A stretch of DNA of 61,205 nucleotides from Clostridiales bacterium. Its GTDB lineage: Bacteria > Bacillota > Clostridia > Christensenellales > Pumilibacteraceae. The notes beneath the pieces are model-generated. The model ran no database searches. It was not told the DNA's origin and saw only the letters and a list, made by a program, of their open reading frames with translations. Shown one piece after another: positions 1-7,957 of the stretch (position 1 is its first letter; each line of letters begins with the position of its first letter). The DNA lies in NCBI GenBank assembly GCA_022508485.1, contig JAFLVD010000007.1, positions 21,416-82,620 on the forward strand. Reading direction: 5' to 3'. The position numbers and the translations under genes were made by a program.

Positions 1-2
1 AC

Positions 3-1988
3 TGCGAGGTGTGCGGCAAAAAGGTGCCGTCCACCGAGGCCGACCACGTCTTTACCTGGGTAACCGATACGGCGGCAACCGACGACACCCCGGGCAGCAA
101 GCACGAGGAATGCGAGTGCGGCGAAACGCGCAACGAAAATACCGAAATTCCGGCGCTCGGCGTTATTATTCACCACGAGCATAAGGACCCGACCTGCGAG
201 GAGGACGGCAACGAAGAATACTGGGAAAAGGGCGGATTGTATTACAGCGACGCCGAATGTACCGAGCCGTTCGAGGGCGAGGTTACTATTCCGGCAACCG
301 GGCACAGCTACGGCGAGCCGGAATGGACTTGGACTAAGGGCGACGACGGCAGTTATACCGCTACCGTAATGTTTACCTGCTCGGAGTGCGACGGCGAGCT
401 AGGACCGATTACGGCGGAAAACGTAAGGTACGAGATAGATGAAAACGGCGACAAGGTTTACAAGACGGACGCCGTGGAATTGGACGACGAGGAGTACGTC
501 GGACATTACAAGGTAACGCTCGAAGGCATAACGCTTGCAATAAGCGGCGTTCAGCAAAACTTTTACGAGGACACCGAGTTTAACTACGACAACCTTGTTG
601 TTACCGCATTGTACAGCGACGGAACGGACGGCGAGGTTATTCCCGACGACGTATCCACTCCCGATATGACGGGCAGCGGCGACAGAGAGGTTACGGTTAC
701 ATACAAGAGCGTAGCGCAAACGTATACGATACATATTATTTCCGCAGGAGTTTACGACGGCGACGATTTAACCATGCAGGCCGCGGAAACGGTTGTTAAG
801 GACTGCCACAGCCAAAGCACTGACAGCTTCGATTTTGTGGGCGGGATAAGCGTAGGCAGCACGCTTACCTTTATGTTCGAATCGACCGTTGACGACAAGG
901 TTTCGCTTAGGATTTACGGCAACGGCAACGGCGTCGGCCGCTTCGACGTTGCTATCGAAACCGATGGCGAGCAGATTGAATCCGGTGCCGTTACGCTTAA
1001 TACCGGCTCGTACGACTGGTGGAACAAATGGGAAGTGGGATTTTTCGTCTGCTATTTGGACGTTGAACAAGGCAAAACATATACCGTAGTATTTACAGCC
1101 GCAGGGGAAGGAATAGAAGCCAACATTAACTACATTAAAGTAGTTCCGGCAAACGGCTACAACGGCACGGACGGACTTATACTTAAAGGCGACAGCGCCG
1201 AAATGCTCGGCTGCGACTATCAGCCCAACACCGAGGACGGCATTATAGGCAACATAGGCGAAGGCAGCAGCTTCTCGTTTACCTTCGTGTCGGCGTACGA
1301 GGGCGAGCTTCCATTTATCGTAATGCTTGCCGGCGGAATTCGTAACGGATTTTGGTCGCCTGTAAACAAGGCGATAATCCATATTATCGTAAACGGACAA
1401 GAGATTGTCGAGGGCGGACAGCAGGTTCAGTCGAGAGGTCTAACCAACTACGACACGTTTACTTATACAATCGAGCTGGAAGCCGGTGTAAACGTGATAG
1501 AGTTTAAGGTAATAGCAGGCGACGTTACCATTAATCACGCGGCGGGCGAGGAAGCGGTGTTCTTTAATTTCAGCCGTGTTGTTTTCCCCAAGGCGTATCT
1601 CGGCGAGGAAATTAAGCTGGGCGCAAAGGAAGCCGCTCTTTCGGGAAGCGGAAACCTTCAAAACGGTTTCAGCACCTACGACGGCAGTCTTATCGGCGGA
1701 ACGGGCACCGATACCGTGCTTAGCTTTGTCGTTCTTTCTGAACAAGAGGAAGAGGCGAAGCTGTACGTGTCGGTAGACGGCGAAGACGGCAAAACCGTAT
1801 CCTTCGAGGTTTACGTAAACGGCGAGTCGGTTGGATTATGCTCGGCAGGTGCAAGCGGTTGGCTTAACTTTAACGAGATATTCGAAAGCGGCATAACTCT
1901 TACGGAAGGCGAAAACACAATCGAGATTCACTCCGTTAGCGGCGCATTTAACTTTAACTATCTTAGGCTTGCACCCGTAGCCGCATAG
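3..1988 (+). CDS. Secreted surface protein with Cys-pair repeats, Ig-like and CBM-like modules (5' end outside window)
   Basis: The reading frame is open to the first base of the window, so the start, and presumably the signal peptide, lie upstream; a GTG at 9 is only an internal codon. From the N-terminal side I see short repeats with paired cysteines (CEVCGKK, ECECGE, FTCSECD), a pattern frequent in clostridial surface proteins. A bacterial Ig-like (Big_3 type) domain follows at about residues 173-244 counted from base 9, and then three beta-sandwich-like stretches of 115-150 residues that resemble carbohydrate-binding modules (about 252-395, 397-545, 546-659). No catalytic domain is visible. 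The next gene, a GH3 glycosidase, starts 29 bases downstream and is probably co-transcribed. Inference: an extracellular glycan-binding or adhesive protein. The CBM reading rests on fold-like patterns only. Confidence 0.7.
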   Translation, partial: CEVCGKKVPSTEADHVFTWVTDTAATDDTPGSKHEECECGETRNENTEIPALGVIIHHEHKDPTCEEDGNEEYWEKGGLYYSDAECTEPFEGEVTIPATGHSYGEPEWTWTKGDDGSYTATVMFTCSECDGELGPITAENVRYEIDENGDKVYKTDAVELDDEEYVGHYKVTLEGITLAISGVQQNFYEDTEFNYDNLVVTALYSDGTDGEVIPDDVSTPDMTGSGDREVTVTYKSVAQTYTIHIISAGVYDGDDLTMQAAETVVKDCHSQSTDSFDFVGGISVGSTLTFMFESTVDDKVSLRIYGNGNGVGRFDVAIETDGEQIESGAVTLNTGSYDWWNKWEVGFFVCYLDVEQGKTYTVVFTAAGEGIEANINYIKVVPANGYNGTDGLILKGDSAEMLGCDYQPNTEDGIIGNIGEGSSFSFTFVSAYEGELPFIVMLAGGIRNGFWSPVNKAIIHIIVNGQEIVEGGQQVQSRGLTNYDTFTYTIELEAGVNVIEFKVIAGDVTINHAAGEEAVFFNFSRVVFPKAYLGEEIKLGAKEAALSGSGNLQNGFSTYDGSLIGGTGTDTVLSFVVLSEQEEEAKLYVSVDGEDGKTVSFEVYVNGESVGLCSAGASGWLNFNEIFESGITLTEGENTIEIHSVSGAFNFNYLRLAPVAA

Positions 1989-2017
1989 TAAAGCAATTAA
2001 ACGATTATAGGTTTTAT

Positions 2018-5000
2018 ATGGATAATAACAATTCGACAAAAAAGGAAAAGAAGAAAAAGGATAGGAAAATCCCCGTATGGTACAATATGATACGCGGATT
2101 TTCCGTACTGTGCGCGTTTTTGTGCGCGCTGCTAATCGGTGCGTATTCTATCGGAAACATAAGCGATTACACGGTGCTTATAAATAATGCGCTTGGCGTT
2201 AATACGTCGTCGGCAGGCAACGCCGACGCTTACGGCTTTACTTCCGACTACGAGAGCACCGTCGACATGCTGACAGAACGGCAGCGCATTGCCGAACAAA
2301 TCGGCGAGGAGGGGTGCGTTCTTCTTAAAAACGAGGGTAACGCGCTTCCTTTGCGGCAAGGGGACGGCGGCGGCGAGGTTAAGGTTACGGTGCTCGGTTC
2401 GCGCGCGTACACCTACGACAAAAGCGGCGGACTTCGCGACAGCTCGCTTGCGTTTTACGGCGGCATTGTTGGCAGTCCCATTCGCCGCCAAACCGTAACA
2501 ACAAAAAACGGCAAGATTTCCCTTCCCGTTACGATTGAAGCGGCGTTTAAAAATCAAAACATCATTATAAATCCGACGCTTATAAATACATACAGCGACA
2601 AGAATTTCCCTTCGCTCGTTTCGGGCAGCGAGGCTAACGGCAGCTCAGGCGCACCGTTTGCCATTAACGAGCCGAGTATTACGCTTAACGAATGCGGTCA
2701 GTATCAGGCGTATTCGGACGCGTGCTTTGTCGTGGTAGGAAGAAGCAGCGGCGAGGGGCGCGAGTATCTTCCCGGCCCGTACGGCGTGGGCAATAAATCG
2801 GACGGGTCCAAAAGCGCTATCGGTCTGTCGGACGGCGAGCGCAATCTTATTTCCGTCGCTTCGCAGATTTCGGATAAGGTTATAGTTCTCATAAATTCCG
2901 CCGTCGCAATGGAAATAGACGAGCTTAAATATAACGACAAGGTAGACGCGGTGCTTTGGATAGGGCTTCCCGGTTCGTACGGCATGAACGGCGTTGCGCG
3001 CGTTATAAGCGGCGCGGCTTCGCCGTCGGGCAAGCTTCCCGACACGTATGCGGTGGACGCTTCCGCGTCGCCTGCGGCGCAAAACTTCGGCATAACCTCG
3101 CCTAACGGCGGCGGCAGAGACAGTATGTTTATTTGGTCGGACACGTCGCGCTACGACAACGCCGACAACAGCCATTACGTCGTGCTTGCCGAGGGACTTT
3201 ACACCGGCTACTATTACTACGAAACGCGGTACGCCGACGCGGTGGAGGGGCGCGGCAACGCGTCCTCTGGCGTCGGGAAAGGGTACGGCGCGACGACCTC
3301 GAATTGGAAGTACGAGGACGAGGTTTCGTATACCTTCGGTTACGGATTGTCGTACTCGTCGTTTACCCAAGAGATTGTAGACGGTTCGCTTAAAGTCGAT
3401 TTGGAAAAGAAAACGGCGAGCGTGGACGTGCTCGTAAAAAACACCGGGAAGCGTACCGCCAAAACGGTGGTCGAGCTTTTCGCGCAGTCGCCGTACACCG
3501 ATTACGATATAGCTCACGGCGTGGAAAAGAGCGCGGTTCAGCTTGTAAGCTTTGAAAAGGCAGAGCTTGAGCCGGACGAAGAGCGTACCGTTACGGTGCC
3601 CGTTTCGCTTAAATATCTTGCAAGCTACGATAAAACGGTATCTAACGGCGGCGCGGTCGGCGGCTACATTCTCGAAAACGGAAATTATTATTTTGCGGTA
3701 GGAAACGGCGCGCACGACGCGCTTAACAGCATACTTCTTAAAAAGGGTGTGGAAAGGGATAAGCTGTACGTTGAGGACGGCGAGGACCCTTCGGTAAACC
3801 GCGCGGTCGTTTGGAACCCTTCGGAAAGCGGCGTCGGCTTCGACGGAAACGGCGTAAACGTTTCGCTATTTTCGGTAACGGACAGCGGAAAAACGGTGTC
3901 CAACAGACTTTCCGACGCGGACTATAACTTCTTTAACCCCAACACCGTAACGTACCTTTCGCGAAGCGACTGGGCAGGCACGTTCCCCAAGTCGTACGTC
4001 AGGTTGGACGTTCCCAATAACGCAACGTTTACGCTTTATCTCGACAGCCGCGTGTACCAGTTTACGACCGGCAAGTCGAACGTCGAGTTCGGCGTCGACC
4101 ACACGACGGAGGAGGACGACGAAGGCAATCCGCTCGAAAACCTTTCCGTTGCGGATATGAAGTTCGCTTCGTACGACGACGAGCGGTGGGATTACCTTAT
4201 AAGCCAGATAACGTTCGACGAGGCGTGGCGTTTCGCGCCGTACGGCGGTTCGAGCTGCAAGCTGTTTAAGTCGGTAAACGCCCCCGAGGTTTGGCAGATA
4301 GACGGACCCAACGGCAACGTTACGCGTTCTATCGGCAGCAAGTCGCCGTCGTCCGGCGTAATGGCGGTGCCGCAAAGCGATCCCAACTACGATTACATGT
4401 CGTGCGATATGTGCTGCGAGCCGATGACCGCCGCAACGTTTAACAAAGAGCTTCTCGAAGAGCAGGGTAAAATATACGGCGAAGATATGCTTTGGAGTCG
4501 TAACCCCATTATATGGGCGCCCGGCATGAACCTTCACCGCACGCCGTTTAACTCGCGCAATCACGAGTATTACAGCGAGGACCCGATGCTCACCAATATT
4601 TTGGGCGTAAGCTTTGTGCGCGGCGGACTGAGTAAGGGCGCAATGCTCTCGGCAAAACACTTTGCGTTTAACACGCAGGAATCGTACCGCGAGGGGCTTT
4701 GCCAGTTTATGGAAGAGCAGTCGGCACGGGAATTAGAGCTTCGCGCATTCCAGGGTTTAAGCGAGGACGTAAACTACGTCAACGCTTCGGGGAACACGGT
4801 AAACGCGATAGGGCTTATGTCGTCGTTCTCGCGCGTCGGCGCGTGCGGCGTTAACGCTCACACCGGGCTTATGAAAAACATTTTGAGAGGCGAGTGGGGC
4901 TACAAGGGCATGATTTCCACCGACATGGTAGTCGGCGGCAGGTTCTTTAATCCGCAGGACGCGGTTATAAACAACGTAACGTTTATGGCGACTTCCAATG

Positions 5001-5650
5001 CGGAAAGCCTTCTTACAAACTTCTGGCCGGACTACAACAACAAGAACAAGGTTAAAAACGACCCGGCGCTCTGCGAAGCGCTTTACGAAAATATGCACTA
5101 CTATATGTACTCGCTCGCAAACAGCAGCGCGCTTAACGGCTACGATTCCAACACCGTGGTAACCGAAGAAGTGTACTTCTGGCAAAAAGCGCTTTACGGC
5201 GGCGCTATTGCGCTCGGCGTAGTGTGCGGCGTCCTCGCGGTGCTTGCCGTGGTGCTTAGAATACTCCGTAACAACAAGCTTAAAAACGCCGTCGCGGCCG
5301 AAGAGCCGACGGATTCGGTTCAGGACGCGCTGGACGCTATCGAAAGCTCGCTCAATACCATCTCGGAGGCGTCGGCATATCTCGGAAGGTCGGCAAGCGG
5401 CAAAAAGAAAAAGTCGACGGACGAGGCGGATATATATGAGCCGGTGGGAGAGCCGACGACAAGGTATTCCGCCGAAGGAAGGGAAACCGGCGAGACGTTT
5501 TCCTCCGCCGGTCAATGCCCGGTAGAGCCGACAGCAGAGAGAGCGGCACCGCAAGAGGCGGAGATTAAGCCGGCCTCGACGCGCGGAAAAAAGAAAAACA
5601 AAAAGACGGCGGACACCGAAAACACTACAAACGAGGAGGAACGGATATGA
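2018..5650 (+). CDS. GH3 glycosidase with inverted domain order and a membrane anchor at each end
   Basis: This is a 1210-residue protein of glycoside hydrolase family 3 (beta-glucosidase/beta-xylosidase type). The domains run in the unusual order C-domain first: a GH3 C-terminal domain from about residue 86 (EEGCVLLKNEGNALPL), an FN3-like domain at about 440-560, then the catalytic TIM-barrel domain at about 700-1000. The barrel shows IDGPNG at 761-766, the HRTPFNSRNHEYYSEDP segment at 840-856, AKHFAFN at 879-885 and a nucleophile motif STDM with Asp969. A hydrophobic segment at 25-47 and another at 1059-1082 suggest that both ends cross the membrane, leaving an acidic, Lys-rich cytoplasmic tail of about 130 residues. 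Inverted GH3 enzymes are known from Ruminococcus and Butyrivibrio; the second anchor and tail are odd. The stop overlaps the next start (ATGA). Confidence 0.9.
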   Translation: MDNNNSTKKEKKKKDRKIPVWYNMIRGFSVLCAFLCALLIGAYSIGNISDYTVLINNALGVNTSSAGNADAYGFTSDYESTVDMLTERQRIAEQIGEEGCVLLKNEGNALPLRQGDGGGEVKVTVLGSRAYTYDKSGGLRDSSLAFYGGIVGSPIRRQTVTTKNGKISLPVTIEAAFKNQNIIINPTLINTYSDKNFPSLVSGSEANGSSGAPFAINEPSITLNECGQYQAYSDACFVVVGRSSGEGREYLPGPYGVGNKSDGSKSAIGLSDGERNLISVASQISDKVIVLINSAVAMEIDELKYNDKVDAVLWIGLPGSYGMNGVARVISGAASPSGKLPDTYAVDASASPAAQNFGITSPNGGGRDSMFIWSDTSRYDNADNSHYVVLAEGLYTGYYYYETRYADAVEGRGNASSGVGKGYGATTSNWKYEDEVSYTFGYGLSYSSFTQEIVDGSLKVDLEKKTASVDVLVKNTGKRTAKTVVELFAQSPYTDYDIAHGVEKSAVQLVSFEKAELEPDEERTVTVPVSLKYLASYDKTVSNGGAVGGYILENGNYYFAVGNGAHDALNSILLKKGVERDKLYVEDGEDPSVNRAVVWNPSESGVGFDGNGVNVSLFSVTDSGKTVSNRLSDADYNFFNPNTVTYLSRSDWAGTFPKSYVRLDVPNNATFTLYLDSRVYQFTTGKSNVEFGVDHTTEEDDEGNPLENLSVADMKFASYDDERWDYLISQITFDEAWRFAPYGGSSCKLFKSVNAPEVWQIDGPNGNVTRSIGSKSPSSGVMAVPQSDPNYDYMSCDMCCEPMTAATFNKELLEEQGKIYGEDMLWSRNPIIWAPGMNLHRTPFNSRNHEYYSEDPMLTNILGVSFVRGGLSKGAMLSAKHFAFNTQESYREGLCQFMEEQSARELELRAFQGLSEDVNYVNASGNTVNAIGLMSSFSRVGACGVNAHTGLMKNILRGEWGYKGMISTDMVVGGRFFNPQDAVINNVTFMATSNAESLLTNFWPDYNNKNKVKNDPALCEALYENMHYYMYSLANSSALNGYDSNTVVTEEVYFWQKALYGGAIALGVVCGVLAVLAVVLRILRNNKLKNAVAAEEPTDSVQDALDAIESSLNTISEASAYLGRSASGKKKKSTDEADIYEPVGEPTTRYSAEGRETGETFSSAGQCPVEPTAERAAPQEAEIKPASTRGKKKNKKTADTENTTNEEERI

Positions 5651-6159
5651 TAAAGATTAAACAACCGAGAGCCGGATTTATTCTTCTTGCGGTTACGCTT
5701 CACTTTGTCGTTGCCTCGTTTATTATGTATTCGGCGACGTTTAATGCGCTTCGTCTTCTGTCCGACAAGTGGGTAATTGCGCTTATGATTATAGCGATAT
5801 GGTCGATTGTCGCACTGCTTGTCAATTCGCTTATATCGGGGGACAGACCGCTGTTTGCGGACGCGCTGTATATAATAGCGATGTTTGCGCTTGTAATTGC
5901 GTTTATAAAATTCCTTACGCCCTGTCTTTCGCCGATAGGCATATACTTTACGGTTCACAATATGGGCGACGTGGAAGCCAACGCGATAGGCGTTCCGAGA
6001 AGTATCGCAGGCATTGTCCTTTTCGTTCTCACGTTTATTCTTTTAATAGTAAGCGCGTTCTTTATGCGGACCAAAAAGGAATACGTGGAAGTAAAAGAGC
6101 GCGAAAAACAAGCAGGCGGTGAAAGCGGTCAGGTCGTCGAGGAGGTTAATAATGGCTGA
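5647..6159 (+). CDS. Small four-helix integral membrane protein
   Basis: This 170-residue protein has four predicted membrane helices (about residues 11-31, 42-62, 70-92 and 115-138) and a charged cytoplasmic-type tail. I do not recognise a family. It is translationally coupled to the GH3 gene upstream (ATGA overlap, with a strong AGGAGG-type site at about 5635-5641) and its own stop overlaps the start of the next gene by 8 bases. Position and coupling suggest a membrane partner of the surrounding surface proteins. Its size and helix count would also suit a small channel-like or scaffold protein; nothing in the sequence decides this. Confidence 0.75.
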   Translation: MIKIKQPRAGFILLAVTLHFVVASFIMYSATFNALRLLSDKWVIALMIIAIWSIVALLVNSLISGDRPLFADALYIIAMFALVIAFIKFLTPCLSPIGIYFTVHNMGDVEANAIGVPRSIAGIVLFVLTFILLIVSAFFMRTKKEYVEVKEREKQAGGESGQVVEEVNNG

Positions 6160-7216
6160 TATCGAGTCCAAGCCCTCGTTTTGGGATAAAGTAAAAGGCT
6201 TTTTCGCGTCCCTCGGCGGCAAGATAAAATCGCTGGCTGTTTCGCTCGGCGAAAAAATAGACTTTAAAAAGAACAAGTGGAAGATAATCGGCTACGGCGG
6301 TGCGACAATAGCCACGGTAGTCGTGTTCTCTTCGCTTCTCGGCTGGGCGTCGAGCGGCGACGGCGAGGAGAAGATCGAAGTGCTTACGGTGTCTGCGCTT
6401 GCTAAGGAAAACGCACGCGTTGAATACATCGTAGGCGAGACGGTTATACCTTCCGGCTTTTCTCTTATAATAGACGGCAAGGTGCAGTCCGACTGCGCGG
6501 TCGACGTCGATACGACAACCGCCGGGATTAAGTCCGCGCGCGTTTATTACCAAGACGGCAACACCACTTACGAGGGATATTATCCCGTTACGGTGTTCGG
6601 CGTCAGACACCTCGACGTGCAAAAGGCGCCCTCCGGCGTTACGGAAAACGAGGACGGCTCGCTTGAATTAAAGGACATAGTTGTTTGGGCTGAGCTTAGC
6701 GGCGAGCCTAAACAGCTTCCGCTTACCGAAGAGCATCCCGACTGGAAGTCCACCGTCGTGCTTTCCGCTCAAAACTACACCGTTTGGCAGACCGAGGAAG
6801 CTAATGGCAAAACGGTTACGCTTAAATGCGGCGGAAGCTCGGTGTCGTTTGTCTTTGTTACGATAGGCGGAGAAAACTATGTTTTAAATTCCACCGCGCG
6901 GATACTAAGCTTTAATAACGCGTCGGGCGGCGACGAAAAGCTTACGCTGTACGTTTTCGAGACCGAGTCAAATAATTCTGACGGAGATAAAGGCGCGAGC
7001 GGAAAATATGTTTACGTCGATTCGTCGGGACAAGAGCGTGTTTACGATTTCGCTTACTACATTTCGGGTTGGGAAAGCCATTTTGTGTCCGGCGAAAAGT
7101 TCTCTAACGGTATTGTCGAAAAGCAGGTCGGCGACGACCTTCAAGTAACGATAAACGGCGTAGTATTTACCGCGTCGCACTCCGCCTGGACGGGCGCGAT
7201 ACTTACGCTTGGTTAA
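6152..7216 (+). CDS. Single-pass membrane protein with Ig-like repeat and unrecognised C-terminal domain
   Basis: The start is taken at the ATG at 6152, which has a GAGGAGGTTAAT ribosome-binding site just upstream; an upstream GTG at 6119 in the same frame has none. The 354-residue protein has a Lys-rich cytoplasmic N-terminus, one membrane helix at about 46-64 and an outside portion. That portion has a degenerate Big_3-like Ig domain at about 77-150, an unassigned middle, and a roughly 100-residue C-terminal domain at 251-354. The C-terminal domain has the pattern F-N-(x)-EKLTLYV, a GW-containing centre and a final VxFxA-(x)-W segment. The same domain occurs twice in the lipoprotein encoded at 7958. 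Function unknown; the context is an operon of envelope proteins. Confidence 0.75.
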   Translation: MADIESKPSFWDKVKGFFASLGGKIKSLAVSLGEKIDFKKNKWKIIGYGGATIATVVVFSSLLGWASSGDGEEKIEVLTVSALAKENARVEYIVGETVIPSGFSLIIDGKVQSDCAVDVDTTTAGIKSARVYYQDGNTTYEGYYPVTVFGVRHLDVQKAPSGVTENEDGSLELKDIVVWAELSGEPKQLPLTEEHPDWKSTVVLSAQNYTVWQTEEANGKTVTLKCGGSSVSFVFVTIGGENYVLNSTARILSFNNASGGDEKLTLYVFETESNNSDGDKGASGKYVYVDSSGQERVYDFAYYISGWESHFVSGEKFSNGIVEKQVGDDLQVTINGVVFTASHSAWTGAILTLG

Positions 7217-7226
7217 GGAGGCTGCC

Positions 7227-7931
7227 GTGAAAAAGATTACGCGTATTATAATAGCTATTTTGACAGCGCTTTCTCTTATTTGTTTTGCGGCGTGCGGCAG
7301 CGAGAGCACCGAAAAGCCCACTGCGCAAAAAAGCAAGCTTATAGGCACTTTTACATACCAGGAAACGGTGGGCGACTCGGCGGCAAGTCCGCTCGTTGTC
7401 GTTCACGAGGCGAGCATTATTCGTCCGGGCGACAGAAGCTATATGCTAAGCTCGGTGTTTCCTCTTAATTCGGGGCTTGCCTGGCAGCGCATTTCGTACA
7501 ATATCGACCAGCGGCTTATGCTTAAACGCGACTACACGTACGATTACGAATACACAATCGTGCTCGGCAACCCCGGCGATTGGGGCGGCAGGTTCGGGCA
7601 GATTACCGTTAACATGAAGGGCGAGTACACCTACGAGGAAATTGCGGACGAATTGTATTCGGTAACTCTCTCCGACCCGACGGACGGAAGCCAGACCGTT
7701 CGCTCGTTCCACATTGCGTACGTCGGAGTGTACGGACTTTCCATGCACAACGAGGACGACCTTGTGCTCGACTACTCGTATCTTTCGGGGCTTAACGGCT
7801 ACAAGTTCGACGAGTACAGCAGGGGCAGAACGGTCAGGGTGGATAAGTCGGAGGACGCGCAGCGGCAGTTTACCGACAACGTGTTTTACACCGGACTATT
7901 CGACTACGTGGCGCACTACGCAACGTACTGA
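7227..7931 (+). CDS. Small lipoprotein, family not recognised
   Basis: The GTG at 7227 is chosen as the start because an AAGGAGG site lies five bases upstream; an in-frame TTG at 7209 lies before that site. The 234-residue product begins with a basic N-region, a hydrophobic stretch and a lipobox ending at Cys23 (CFAAC), so it should be anchored to the outer face of the membrane. The mature part is rich in beta-type residues and tyrosine and has no motif I can name. It lies 10 bases after the previous gene and 26 before the next, in the same operon of envelope proteins. Confidence 0.75.
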   Translation: MKKITRIIIAILTALSLICFAACGSESTEKPTAQKSKLIGTFTYQETVGDSAASPLVVVHEASIIRPGDRSYMLSSVFPLNSGLAWQRISYNIDQRLMLKRDYTYDYEYTIVLGNPGDWGGRFGQITVNMKGEYTYEEIADELYSVTLSDPTDGSQTVRSFHIAYVGVYGLSMHNEDDLVLDYSYLSGLNGYKFDEYSRGRTVRVDKSEDAQRQFTDNVFYTGLFDYVAHYATY

Positions 7932-7957
7932 TATTTACGATTTTATACGGGGCTTAT

